53,144 nucleotides of DNA from CAZHWR01 sp964536085 (lineage in GTDB: Bacteria > Bacillota > Clostridia > Oscillospirales > Ruminococcaceae). The position numbers and the translations under genes were made by a program. Each line of letters opens with the position of its first letter. Position 1 is the stretch's first letter. Below the pieces are notes generated by a model that had not been told where the DNA came from, made no database searches, and was given only the letters and a program-made list of their open reading frames with translations. The stretch spans positions 1-53,144 of the forward strand of contig CAZHWR010000008.1 of the NCBI GenBank assembly GCA_964536085.1, given 5' to 3'. Shown here piece by piece: positions 1-8,001 of the stretch.

Positions 1-34
1 TGTTAAGTTTTCCAGAATAGTCTACTAATTTCAC
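1..34 (-). CDS. 5' end of a leftward gene (partial, unidentified)
   Basis: Only the first 11 codons lie in the window. They begin with GTG at 34-32 and read M-K-L-V-D-Y-S-G-K-L-N before running off the left edge. A GGAG at 48-45 sits 10 bases before the GTG, and a clear minus-strand promoter lies at 78-106, so a real gene start is likely. Too little protein is visible to name it. Confidence 0.55.
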   Translation of the reverse strand, partial: MKLVDYSGKLN

Positions 35-77
35 GGGCAAATTTCTCCAGCAAATTTCGATTTGTCGAACTGCCCTG

Positions 78-106
78 ATTATAGCACATGAGCGGAGGTT
101 TCGCAA
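78..106 (-). promoter_or_regulatory. sigma-A-type promoter for the leftward gene
   Basis: On the minus strand, TTGCGA (106-101) and TATAAT (83-78) are separated by exactly 17 bases. The predicted start near 71 abuts a small inverted repeat, TTCGA-4-TCGAA (56-69), which contains TGTCGAA at 63-69, a match to the Spo0A box core. Such a 7-mer is expected several times by chance in a window of this size. Confidence 0.6.
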
Positions 107-133
107 GGCCGGTCCAAGCCATGTTACCCCTGA

Positions 134-538
134 TTTTGCCTTCTGCAAATTCAATTTCAAAAAATCAGGAAAAATGTCTTGACAAACTACTCCCCGACGG
201 CTGTGATTACAGCAACAGCAGATGATAACGATAATATTAAGGCTGAATGCAAAATTATAGTCCGCCCTAAAAAAGCTGCTGTTAAAAATATTTCATATTA
301 TAAATATATTGGTTCAAAGAAGCGTCATGTTTATTTTACAACAAAGGTTAACGGTAATTACAGTGGATTTCAGACTAAATATTCAAAGCGTAAATCAATG
401 AAAAAAGCCAAGACGGTCAAAGAAAGTCTTTACCTGAAAAAAGGAACGTATTATTTTCGTACTCGGGCATATATAGAAATAGACGGCAAAAAGTATTATG
501 GCGAGTAGAGCAAAGTGAAACATAAAAAAATCAAATAG
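134..538 (+). pseudogene. Broken Ig-like/FnIII surface-protein fragment
   Basis: This is the 3' remnant of a cell-surface repeat protein. The readable frame starts after a stop at 131-133. It enters in the middle of a bacterial Ig-like (Big_2) domain ending in a VRPKKAAVKN-like linker, followed by one fibronectin-III-like module with the usual Y-K-Y-I-G...KGTYYFRTRAY pattern. The module should end in G-E-W-S-K-V-K, but the Trp codon reads TAG (506-508). The remaining frame continues S-K-V-K-H-K-K-I-K to a second TAG at 536-538. A TTG at 179 could in principle start a 109-residue product, but no signal peptide is present. The 5' truncation plus the nonsense codon argue for a dead remnant. Confidence 0.7.
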
Positions 539-548
539 AATGTTGTAC

Positions 549-584
549 AAGACGGGCAGAGATTTTCTGTTCGTCTTATTATTT
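549..584 (+). terminator. Terminator-like hairpin after the surface-protein remnant
   Basis: AAGACGGGCAG (549-559) pairs with CTGTTCGTCTT (567-577), with two G-U pairs, and is followed by a T-rich stretch. It probably served the broken gene upstream. Confidence 0.5.
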
Positions 585-615
585 GTCATGAGTTTTTATT
601 GATTGTAAAATATAA

Positions 616-644
616 TTGACAATTTTATCAATAAAGAGTAAAAT
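616..644 (+). promoter_or_regulatory. livK promoter
   Basis: TTGACA (616-621) and TAAAAT (639-644) are separated by 17 bases. The leader of about 65 bases contains a small GAAGCC/GGCTTC hairpin (664-669/685-690) before the ribosome binding site. Confidence 0.7.
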
Positions 645-714
645 TATAAATATAATATTATTTGAAGCCCGGCAGAAAAAAACAGGCTTCACAAACGGTA
701 TCGGAGGTATTACT

Positions 715-1887
715 ATGAAAATGTTCAAAAAAACAGCAGCAGTTATTTTAGCGGCTGCAATGGCATCGGTCGTATTTGCCGGCTGCGGCAGTACGGACAG
801 CGCAGGCAGTTCCGGAGACAATGTTTTTAAAATCGGCGGAACAGGACCGCTGACAGGCTCAACTGCGATTTACGGCACAGCTGTTAAAAACGGTGCCGAG
901 CTTGCAATAGAGGAAATCAACGCCGCGGGAGGCGTAAACGGCATGACTCTTTCGTTTGATATGCAGGACGATGAAAACAACGCCGAAAAAGCGCTCAATG
1001 CGTATAACCTGCTTAAGGACGGCGGAATTCAGGCGTTTATGGGTACGGTAACGTCCACCCCATGCGTTGCAGTTGCCGAAGTTGCTTCGAGCGACAATAT
1101 GTTCCTGCTCACACCGTCCGGATCGGCTGAAGACTGCACTGCGGGAGAGAACGCTTTCAGGATCTGTTTTACAGACCCTGCACAGGGAACAGTTGCGGCT
1201 CAGATGATTGCTTCAAAGAACCTCGCTGAAAAAGTTGCTGTTATTTATGACAGTTCAGATGTTTATTCAACGGGAATTTATCAGGGATTTAAGGCTGAAG
1301 CCGCAAATCAGAATTTTGAGATCGTAACCGAGCAATCGTTTACATCCGGCAACAACACTGATTTTTCGGTTGCCATCCAGCAGGTAAAGAAAAGCGGCGC
1401 GGATTTGGTTTTCCTGCCAATATATTACCAGCAGGCGGCTTTGATTATTACTCAGGCAAATCAGGCGCAGCTTGACGTTGACTTCTTCGGATGCGACGGC
1501 TTGGACGGTATTATCGGTCAGCTCGACGCTGACAAAGATCTCGCTGAGGGCGTTATGCTTATAACACCTTTCTCCGCGGATTCGGATGACGAAAAATCAA
1601 AGGCGTTTACAGACGCTTACAAAGCAAAATACAACGACGAAACTCCCAACCAGTTCGCAGCGGACGCTTACGACGCTATCTATGCGATAAAGGCGGCTAT
1701 CGAACAAGCAAACATCACCGATGCTTCAATGAGCTATTCGGATGTTTGCGACGCATTTAAGACCGCTATGACGCAGATAACTGTCGAGGGCACTACCGGA
1801 ACTATGACATGGAGCGCAGACGGTGAGCCTACAAAAGAACCCAAGTGCATGATTATTGAAAACAGCGCTTATAAATCTTTGGATTGA
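715..1887 (+). CDS. livK: Branched-chain amino acid ABC transporter, substrate-binding lipoprotein
   Basis: 390 residues, Leu/Ile/Val-binding periplasmic-binding-protein family (Peripla_BP_6). It captures branched-chain amino acids outside the cell for the LivHMGF transporter encoded next. The ATG at 715 is chosen because GGAGG (703-707) lies 7 bases upstream and the protein then begins with a lipoprotein signal (M-K-M-F-K-K, hydrophobic core, lipobox F-A-G-C near residue 21). Upstream in-frame codons back to 616 overlap the promoter. The mature protein opens with the typical IGGTGPLTGSTAIYG segment and the EEINAAGGVNG motif. It has its own promoter and a strong terminator, separating it from livH. 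Substrate preference among aliphatic amino acids, or a related amide, cannot be told from sequence. Confidence 0.93.
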   Translation: MKMFKKTAAVILAAAMASVVFAGCGSTDSAGSSGDNVFKIGGTGPLTGSTAIYGTAVKNGAELAIEEINAAGGVNGMTLSFDMQDDENNAEKALNAYNLLKDGGIQAFMGTVTSTPCVAVAEVASSDNMFLLTPSGSAEDCTAGENAFRICFTDPAQGTVAAQMIASKNLAEKVAVIYDSSDVYSTGIYQGFKAEAANQNFEIVTEQSFTSGNNTDFSVAIQQVKKSGADLVFLPIYYQQAALIITQANQAQLDVDFFGCDGLDGIIGQLDADKDLAEGVMLITPFSADSDDEKSKAFTDAYKAKYNDETPNQFAADAYDAIYAIKAAIEQANITDASMSYSDVCDAFKTAMTQITVEGTTGTMTWSADGEPTKEPKCMIIENSAYKSLD

Positions 1888-1950
1888 TAAAAATTTTAAA
1901 CCGCTGAAAGGCAAAGGCATATAAAGTCCAGACGGATAATGCCGTATTGG

Positions 1951-1986
1951 AATCGGGAACATTGGTAAATGTTCCCGATTTTTTTA
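1951..1986 (+). terminator. livK terminator
   Basis: A perfect 11-bp stem, AATCGGGAACA/TGTTCCCGATT (1951-1961/1970-1980), is followed by a T run. It should end most transcripts after livK, so livHMGF would rely mainly on its own promoter. Confidence 0.9.
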
Positions 1987-2027
1987 TTTAAAAAGCATAT
2001 TTTTTATACTTTTTTGAAACAAACTGA

Positions 2028-2056
2028 TTGAAATGAAAACTCAATTATGGTACAAT
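2028..2056 (+). promoter_or_regulatory. livHMGF promoter
   Basis: TTGAAA (2028-2033), 17-base spacer, TACAAT (2051-2056), about 75 bases before livH. Confidence 0.7.
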
Positions 2057-2131
2057 TAATTTCATAATTATTAATTAACTGTAATAAAAGGATGATTTTT
2101 CACTCTGAATAAAGTATAAAGGATTGATTTA

Positions 2132-3025
2132 ATGAGTTTTATTTCCTCGCTTATAAGCGGAATAAGTCTCGGGAGTATGTATGCTCTTATAGCTCTCGGT
2201 TATACGATGATTTATGGTATTGCGAAAATGCTCAACTTTGCTCACGGCGACGTTATAATGGTCGGAGGCATTATTACCTATACTGCAATCAGCAGCTTCG
2301 GATGGCATCCGCTGATCTCAGTTTTAGCCGCCGTCGCTGTATGTACAGCCTTGGGAGTGGTTATTGAAAAGGTGGCGTACAAGCCGCTTAGAAACGCTTC
2401 CTCGCTCGCTGTGCTGATAACGGCGATAGGAGTGAGCTATTTTCTGCAAAATGTCGCTTTGCTGACATTCGGCACCAACAATAAAAGCCTTTCGATGAAG
2501 TTTTTGGATTATTTTACAATAACGATAAATAAGGATTTAATCATCAACGGCGCAACCGTTGTTAATATCGTAATAACCATAATTGTTATGACCGCGCTGA
2601 TGCTGTTTGTCAATTTTACAAAACAGGGGCGTGCAATGCGCGCTGTTTCAGAGGACAGGGGCGCTGCGCAGCTTATGGGAGTAAACGTCAACGCGACTAT
2701 TTCGCTGACGTTCGCCATAGGGTCTGCTATCGCCGGATTGACCGGCTTTATGTTTATAGGGACATATACCCAAATAGGCGCATACAGCGGAACTATGCCG
2801 GGAATCAAAGCATTTACCGCGGCGGTTTTCGGAGGCATAGGCTCAATACCCGGAGCGCTTTTAGGCGGGCTTGTTTTGGGGCTGATAGAACAATTCAGCA
2901 AAACGGTTTTGTCTTCATTTCAGCTTCAGTCGCTGTCCGACGCAATAGTATTTGTAGTTTTGATTCTGGTTTTGCTTATTAAGCCCACAGGTATTTTAGG
3001 CAAAAAAATCGAAGAAAAGGTTTGA
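2132..3025 (+). CDS. livH: Branched-chain amino acid ABC transporter permease LivH
   Basis: 297-residue integral membrane protein of the BPD_transp_2 (LivH) family, one half of the transmembrane channel. It begins directly with the family hallmark M-S-F-I-S-S-L-I-S-G-I-S-L-G-S-M-Y-A-L and the GYTMIYGIAKMLNFAHGD motif, and has about eight hydrophobic segments. The conserved cytoplasmic loop (RAMRAVSEDRGAAQLMGVN, about residues 169-188) contacts the ATPase, and the GIKAFTAAVFGGIGSIPGALLGG block follows. Length is typical. The ATG at 2132 follows an AAAGGA-type site. The stop at 3025 lies 10 bases before livM. Confidence 0.95.
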   Translation: MSFISSLISGISLGSMYALIALGYTMIYGIAKMLNFAHGDVIMVGGIITYTAISSFGWHPLISVLAAVAVCTALGVVIEKVAYKPLRNASSLAVLITAIGVSYFLQNVALLTFGTNNKSLSMKFLDYFTITINKDLIINGATVVNIVITIIVMTALMLFVNFTKQGRAMRAVSEDRGAAQLMGVNVNATISLTFAIGSAIAGLTGFMFIGTYTQIGAYSGTMPGIKAFTAAVFGGIGSIPGALLGGLVLGLIEQFSKTVLSSFQLQSLSDAIVFVVLILVLLIKPTGILGKKIEEKV

Positions 3026-3035
3026 GGTGCTTTAA

Positions 3036-4148
3036 ATGGGAAAATTTAAAAAGTTAAGAGCATCTACAAAGAAAAAAATCGGGATTTTAACAGGGCTGCT
3101 GGCTGCGTTTGTATTATTTCAGGCGCTGTCGTCCGCAGGTGCGTTGAATTCGCAGATAACGGGCATGCTGGTGCCGATCTGCTATAATATCATTTTAGCG
3201 GTTTCACTTAATTTAACGGTCGGCGTACTCGGCGAGCTTTCCCTCGGTCACGCGGGATTTATGTGCATAGGCGCGTTTACCGGCGCGTTTATCGTTAAAT
3301 ACTTCAGCATAGTAAATTCGGAAATGTCCGCATGGGTAGTCATTCCCGTTTCGATAATTGCCGCGGCAGTTTTGGCAGGTGTATTCGGGTTGATAGTCGG
3401 AATCCCGGTTTTGCGTCTGCGGGGTGATTATCTTGCTATCGTAACGCTTGCGTTCGGTGAGATAATTTGGAATCTGCTGAATGTTACGCGCATTGCGTAT
3501 GATTCGGGCAGCTTGAGATTCCGCCTCGGAGGAACTCAGATCGACGGTCTTTCGGCAGACGCCGAAAATATTATAGATGGCTCGCTTGGCATAACCGGCG
3601 GACTGCGCATAAACCAAAAATATTCTTTTGTTATTGCGTTTGTTCTGATGTTTATAACTGTTTTTATTGTTTTGAACTTTATTCATTCCAGAACGGGAAG
3701 AGCAGTAAAAGCAATACGCGATAATTCAATAGCCGCTCAGAGCGTAGGTGTGAATATCACAAAGTATAAGCTTATAACGCTCGGGGTTTCCGCGGCGTTT
3801 GCAGGCGTTGCGGGAGCTCTGTACGCATTCCACAACGGTCAGGCGGTTGCGACTCAAAACACCTATGGCTACGTTATGAGCATCAATATTCTGGTTTTTG
3901 TTGTATTGGGAGGAATGGGTTCGACTCTCGGTTCAATAATTGCGGCGGCGGTTTTGACAATACTTCCTGAGTGGTTGCGGTTTTTGAACGATTACCGTAT
4001 GTTGATATATGCGCTTGTGCTTATAATAATGATGCTTTTCAATTCAAATCCAACTTTGAAAAGCTTTATTGACAAGCTAAAATCCGCAGTGACGGACTTT
4101 TTTAAGGGTCTGTTTGCCAAAAACAAAAAGGCAAAGGAGGCGGATTGA
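3036..4148 (+). CDS. livM: Branched-chain amino acid ABC transporter permease LivM
   Basis: 370 residues, second permease subunit of the LivKHMGF importer. It carries the LivM signature region SLNLTVGVLGELSLGHAGF near residues 57-75, the RLRGDYLAIVTLAFGEI block, and the cytoplasmic coupling loop GRAVKAIRDNSIAAQSVGVN. Multiple hydrophobic helices are interspersed. A basic, Lys-rich C-terminal tail (KGLFAKNKKAKEAD) extends into the cytoplasm. A GAGGTG ribosome binding site precedes the ATG. Its 3' end supplies the AAAGGAGGCGG ribosome binding site of livG, one base away, so the two are probably translationally coupled. Confidence 0.95.
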   Translation: MGKFKKLRASTKKKIGILTGLLAAFVLFQALSSAGALNSQITGMLVPICYNIILAVSLNLTVGVLGELSLGHAGFMCIGAFTGAFIVKYFSIVNSEMSAWVVIPVSIIAAAVLAGVFGLIVGIPVLRLRGDYLAIVTLAFGEIIWNLLNVTRIAYDSGSLRFRLGGTQIDGLSADAENIIDGSLGITGGLRINQKYSFVIAFVLMFITVFIVLNFIHSRTGRAVKAIRDNSIAAQSVGVNITKYKLITLGVSAAFAGVAGALYAFHNGQAVATQNTYGYVMSINILVFVVLGGMGSTLGSIIAAAVLTILPEWLRFLNDYRMLIYALVLIIMMLFNSNPTLKSFIDKLKSAVTDFFKGLFAKNKKAKEAD

Positions 4149-4149
4149 T

Positions 4150-4908
4150 ATGGCTATGCTCAAAATTGACAACTTAGGGATATCGTTCGGCGGCTTAAAA
4201 GCTGTCGACAGCTTGGATATGACTATTGAGAAAGGCTGCCTGCACGGACTTATAGGTCCTAACGGAGCGGGTAAAACCACCGTGTTCAACATGCTGACGG
4301 GCGTGTATACTCCCACGAGCGGAAAAATAGTGCTCGACGGAGTTGACATAACGGGGAAAAGCACGATTGAAATCAGCAAAGAGGGGATAGCGAGAACATT
4401 TCAGAATATCCGCCTGTTTTCGGGTCTTTCGGTTATCGATAATGTAAAGGTCGGGCTTCACAATCAATATCGTTACTCAACGGCGGCGGGTATACTACGT
4501 CTGCCAAAGTTTTTTAAAACTGAAAAGGTCATAACTCAAAAGGCGATCGAGCTTTTAAAGGTATTTGGGCTGGAAAATGAAAAATACACCATGGCAAAAA
4601 ATTTGCCGTACGGCAAGCAGCGCAAGCTGGAGATTGCGCGTGCGCTTGCGGCTAATCCGAAGCTTTTACTGCTGGACGAACCTGCGGCGGGTATGAATCC
4701 CAACGAAACGCAAGAGCTTATGAAAACCATCCGCTTTGTGCGGGACGAGTTTGACATGACTATACTGCTTATAGAGCACGACATGCGCCTGGTAGCAGGT
4801 ATATGCGAAGAGCTTACCGTGCTTAATTTCGGAATGGAGCTCACGCACGGCAAGCCGGACGAGGTGCTTAAAGATCCCGAGGTAATCACCGCATATCTTG
4901 GTGATTAA
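4150..4908 (+). CDS. livG: Branched-chain amino acid ABC transporter ATP-binding protein LivG
   Basis: 252-residue cytoplasmic ATPase. It has Walker A GPNGAGKT (36-43), the family's degenerate signature L-P-Y-G-K-Q-R-K-L-E-I-A-R, Walker B LLLLDEPAAGMNP, and an IEHDM switch histidine. The ATG at 4150 is preferred over upstream in-frame codons inside livM because AGGAGG lies just before it and the protein then begins with the usual M-A-M-L-K-I-D-N-L. It pairs with LivF to drive import. Confidence 0.95.
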   Translation: MAMLKIDNLGISFGGLKAVDSLDMTIEKGCLHGLIGPNGAGKTTVFNMLTGVYTPTSGKIVLDGVDITGKSTIEISKEGIARTFQNIRLFSGLSVIDNVKVGLHNQYRYSTAAGILRLPKFFKTEKVITQKAIELLKVFGLENEKYTMAKNLPYGKQRKLEIARALAANPKLLLLDEPAAGMNPNETQELMKTIRFVRDEFDMTILLIEHDMRLVAGICEELTVLNFGMELTHGKPDEVLKDPEVITAYLGD

Positions 4909-4926
4909 CACAGAGGAGGTTTTATA

Positions 4927-5637
4927 TTGGCTTTACTTGAAGTTAATGATTTGGAAGTGTATTACGGCGTTATCAGGGCGTTAAGAGGCGTTTCTTTCAC
5001 CGTAAATGAAGGCGAGGTCGTCGCGCTTATCGGAGCAAACGGCGCCGGTAAAACAACAACGCTCCATACAGTTACGGGACTATTGCAGGCAAAAAACGGG
5101 AGCATCGTATACGGCGGCGCCGATATCACCAAAACACCGCCGCACAAAATAGTGTCTATGGGTATGGCTCATGTTCCCGAGGGCAGGCGGGTTTTTCAGC
5201 AGCTTTCGGTATACGACAACCTTATAATGGGCGCGTATACACGTTCTGACAAAAAAAAGACAGCGGAAACGCTTGAAAAAGTGTATAAGCATTTTCCGCG
5301 GCTTGAGGAAAGAAAAAGCCAGACGGCAGGAACGCTTTCTGGCGGCGAACAACAGATGCTTGCAATGGGCAGAGCCATGATGTCCGATCCGAAGCTGATA
5401 GTTATGGACGAACCCTCGATGGGTCTTTCGCCGCTTTTGGTAAAAGAGGTTTTTAAAATCATTGAAGCTATGCACAAAAGCGGCATAACCGTTTTGCTTG
5501 TTGAGCAAAACGCGAAAATGGCGCTTTCGATAGCGGACAGGGGATATGTTCTTGAAACCGGGTCTATAGCTCTTCATGGCAACGCCAAGGAGCTTATGGA
5601 AAACGACAGGGTGCGAAAAGCATATTTGGGAGAATAA
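4927..5637 (+). CDS. livF: Branched-chain amino acid ABC transporter ATP-binding protein LivF
   Basis: 236-residue ATPase partner of LivG. It has Walker A GANGAGKTT (36-44), canonical signature LSGGEQQ, Walker B LIVMDEPSMGLSP and the VEQN switch. It starts at TTG 4927, with AGAGGAGG ending 8 bases upstream. Translation from this codon gives the family's standard N-terminus (ALLEVNDLEVYYG). It is the last gene of the operon; the next feature is a long hairpin at 5726. Confidence 0.95.
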   Translation: MALLEVNDLEVYYGVIRALRGVSFTVNEGEVVALIGANGAGKTTTLHTVTGLLQAKNGSIVYGGADITKTPPHKIVSMGMAHVPEGRRVFQQLSVYDNLIMGAYTRSDKKKTAETLEKVYKHFPRLEERKSQTAGTLSGGEQQMLAMGRAMMSDPKLIVMDEPSMGLSPLLVKEVFKIIEAMHKSGITVLLVEQNAKMALSIADRGYVLETGSIALHGNAKELMENDRVRKAYLGE

Positions 5638-5725
5638 TTAAAGTAAGAGATTAGGGTATAATGCGATTTTTCGGAGGCTTTAAATTTATAGCTTTGCAGC
5701 GTGCCGTATCCTGATTCTATTGCTT

Positions 5726-5764
5726 AAACAAAAAGCAAAACGAAGCTCGTTTCGCTTTTTGTTT
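5726..5764 (+). terminator. liv operon terminator
   Basis: A long stem with one mismatch: AAACAAAAAGC-A-AAACGA, a 3-base loop, then TCGTTT-C-GCTTTTTGTTT. It is rich in A on the left arm and T on the right, so it can act as a terminator in either direction. Confidence 0.75.
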
Positions 5765-5917
5765 TGCCCGCGTGTTTGCAAGCGGTATTCTCAGGCTTGT
5801 TTTGGTTTTGCTTATAAAGTTTAATATACAGTGATTACTTGATTAAGGTCAGTTATTGAGTCGCTATCAACAATATGGCAGAAATATTACAATTTGTTAA
5901 TAGATAATTTGTATGTA

Positions 5918-5947
5918 TTGACAGTTCTGTGTTTTGAATGATATATT
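5918..5947 (+). promoter_or_regulatory. Promoter of the broken surface-protein gene
   Basis: TTGACA (5918-5923), 18-base spacer, TATATT (5942-5947), about 100 bases before the ATG at 6052. An intact-looking promoter may still transcribe the dead gene. Confidence 0.55.
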
Positions 5948-6002
5948 TATCTTAATAAATACGATAAGCTTTCAAAAGTAAGGCTATTGAAATCCAGCTT
6001 TT

Positions 6003-7102
6003 TTGGGTATGCAAAACAGATTAGGTATTCAAAGAAAGAGAGAAATTTTTTATGAAGGCAGTAAAAAAGTGTCGGTTATTATGGCTTTGATAATGCTTTT
6101 TGGCGTTGCAGTTCCGGTTTCTTCGGCTATTAATCCGTCGGCGTCGATTAAGGTGTCTGCTGCGACCAGCAAAAAGCCTAAACTCAACATGACAAAATAC
6201 AAAATGGCATTAAAGCAAAAGGTCACTTTAAAAGTAAAAAACACAAAAAAGTAGGCCACATGGTCAGTCAGCAATAAAAAAGTAAAGCTTAAAAAATCAG
6301 GTAAATATGCTGTTAAGATTACAGCTAAAAAACAGGTAAGACCACTATTTACGCCAAAGTGAACGGCAAGACGCTCGAATGCAAGCTTACAATCAAGAAA
6401 AAGATAGCTGCACAGTCTTTTTATTTTGTATAAGATGATATCGAACTGAGAAAAGGCGGCTCTAAGACTGTTAAAACTTATATTTACCCCGAAAACGCAA
6501 CTGATAAAATTACATTTTTAAGCTCCGACGCAAGCATTGCCAAGGTAAACAAAAAAGGAAAGATTACAGGTGTTTTGTGCGGTACAACATATGTTAACGC
6601 AAAATGCGGCAAGCTTAAAGCATCTATCGGAGTTTTGGTTTGCAAGTCTTCAAGCTCGGCGGCGCAGCCGAATGTTTCTTTCCAGTTGCCTTCAAGCTCT
6701 GTTGTAGACGCCGATAAAATTCCCGTAACCGTTACAAATAACGGCTCAAGTGTTTTAAGGCTGTACGGTCCTGCGGTTTTGGTGGACGCGATGAACGAAG
6801 ACGATTTAACTGATGTCAACAAAATGCTGTACGATATGTATGTTGTGGATAATTCCGGCAGCGAGCCTGTTTACACAAAATTCAGTCATCTCGACATTCA
6901 GCCGAACTCTTCCGTTACGGTTGCAATTTCAGCTGATTCCTCTAAAAAGGTCAGCTACAACGCTTTGACCTCGATGCTTATGCTGTATTATAGATATGAT
7001 ACAAGATATTATATGGATTATTCAATGCTTGGCGAGCATGAATCTATGGATATTCCTCCTTTTGGAGCAGAGGAAAATTTTAAAGATGTATTGAAGAAAT
7101 AA
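6003..7102 (+). pseudogene. Decayed secreted Ig-like (Big_2) surface protein
   Basis: Reading across several lesions reconstructs an exported protein. It has a signal peptide (K-K-V-S-V-I-M-A-L-I-M-L-F-G-V...SSA), two Big_2-like repeats (TKYKMALKQKVTLKVKNTKK; then IELRKGGSKTVKTYIYPENA...GKITGVLCGTTYVNAKCG), and a unique C-terminal domain of about 150 residues ending at 7102. Visible lesions are: the natural ATG at 6052 is out of frame with the signal peptide, suggesting an indel in the A run at 6063-6068; an in-frame TAG at 6252-6254; a one-base loss near 6334-6337, where GKTTIYAKVNGK resumes in another frame; and a TAA at 6431-6433. The C-terminal part from 6575 is open (175 codons) but has no good start. 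The second broken Ig-like gene in the window lies at 134-538. Confidence 0.85.
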
Positions 7103-7137
7103 ACAGGGTAAAAAGCTGTTTATATAATAGGGGTTTG

Positions 7138-7169
7138 AGATATGGATTGGCTTTTGTCAATCCATATCT
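7138..7169 (+). terminator. Perfect hairpin after the broken surface-protein gene
   Basis: A 12-bp perfect stem, AGATATGGATTG/CAATCCATATCT (7138-7149/7158-7169), with a T-rich 8-base loop. Only a short T run follows, so terminator function is likely but not textbook. Confidence 0.55.
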
Positions 7170-7235
7170 TTGCATATATGTGCTTACAGAGCGTTATGCG
7201 GCAGGTGAATGAGCCGGAAATTCCAAATCAATGCA

Positions 7236-7269
7236 AAAAGAGGAGGGCAATCAAATGCCCTCCTCTTTT
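7236..7269 (-). terminator. SASP gene terminator (bidirectional)
   Basis: A perfect GAGGAGGGCA/TGCCCTCCTC stem (7240-7249/7256-7265), with T-rich flanks on both strands. It lies 18 bases beyond the SASP stop on the minus strand and can also stop transcription arriving from the left. Confidence 0.85.
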
Positions 7270-7282
7270 AATACAAATAAGG

Positions 7283-7474
7283 TTATTTTACAGAATTTTC
7301 ATAAGCTTCGATCATCTTCTTGACCATCTGACCGCCTACAGAACCTGCCTGTTTGGAAGTAAGATCGCCGTTGTAACCCTGTTTCAAATTAACGCCAACT
7401 TCGTTAGCAGCTTCCATTTTGAAACGATCAAGAGCCTCTCTTGCCTGAGGAACTACGATTTTGTTACTAGCCAT
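7283..7474 (-). CDS. Small acid-soluble spore protein, alpha/beta type
   Basis: 63 residues. Alpha/beta SASPs coat and protect DNA in the dormant spore and are degraded by the GPR protease at germination. The sequence shows the family core: N-terminal ALDRFKMEAANEVGVNLKQGYNGDLTS, which contains the GPR site region (E-A-A-N-E), and the C-terminal SKQAGSVGGQMVKKMIEAYE block. The length is normal. The start ATG at 7474 follows AAAGGAGTG. The gene is single, leaving 527 bases to the Spo0A-like gene transcribed the other way. Expression in the forespore (sigma-G) is expected from the family; I could not identify a convincing sigma-G promoter. Confidence 0.95.
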   Translation of the reverse strand: MASNKIVVPQAREALDRFKMEAANEVGVNLKQGYNGDLTSKQAGSVGGQMVKKMIEAYENSVK

Positions 7475-8001
7475 TATTATTACACTCCTTTGAAAATTTT
7501 ATCTTACGTTTGCAATAATATTGTTGTCTGTTTTAGAATCAATATTTAAGGTAAATTTTGTGATTTTTAGGTTTAAAACAAAAATATTGTTTTAAATCAA
7601 TGTAATTATTATTTGTTTGCTATGTCTTTTTACTATGACATTTCGTTTTTTTTAAAGAAATCAGTGCGATTTTTGAAACTGAAAAGGCATTTTTGTATTT
7701 AAACCGAGTGTATTTTTGTAATACTTCCATAAAAAAATCTCGGATATATTGTGCGTTAAGCATAAAATGATTTTTATAATAAGCAGATTTTAGAATTTTT
7801 TTCAGTGATTTTGTAATGAGTTAAAAAATAAAATGGTAAAAATCGGATTCTAAATGAAATTTTTCTATGAAATCATCACATAAATTTTCGCCAATATATG
7901 TATAATCATACAAACATTTTGGGCAAATATATCAATTTTAAGGTGTTTATGATACTTTTATAGCCATAAGCAAAATAAAATAAATATTGGAGGGCAAGAC
8001 A
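7475..8001. other. Long AT-rich divergent intergenic region
   Basis: 527 bases lie between the SASP gene (minus) and the Spo0A-like gene (plus). It is strongly AT-rich, with many homopolymer runs and no coding signal. A TATAAT at 7901-7906 could be a -10 element for the Spo0A-like gene, but no good -35 lies 16-18 bases upstream. Sporulation-sigma promoters would be expected here on biological grounds and are not obvious to the eye. Confidence 0.5.

Larger units (their letters stand above)
5638..6002 (+). other. Gene-free interval with a terminator and a promoter
   Basis: I see no coding signal here. The interval holds the operon-end hairpin (5726-5764) and, at 5918-5947, the promoter of the broken surface-protein gene. 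The remainder is AT-rich with no recognisable riboswitch or repeat. Confidence 0.6.

Noticed and set aside
134..7102. Alternative genetic code (TAG read as Trp or another residue) to explain the broken surface genes
   Set aside because: TAG and TAA end many intact genes in this window, and one break is a frameshift, so recoding cannot rescue these genes.
7142..7549. 135-codon plus-strand open frame over the SASP gene
   Set aside because: It is antisense to a clear, well-started SASP gene and has no ribosome binding site or protein-like composition.
7475..7560. Sigma-G promoter for the SASP gene
   Set aside because: Expected from biology, but no pair of -35/-10 elements with proper spacing could be recognised by eye.
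7860..8001. Sigma-A promoter at TATAAT 7901-7906 for the Spo0A-like gene
   Set aside because: The -10 is perfect, but sequences 16-18 bases upstream (around ACATAA) do not resemble TTGACA, and the region is so AT-rich that chance hexamers are common.
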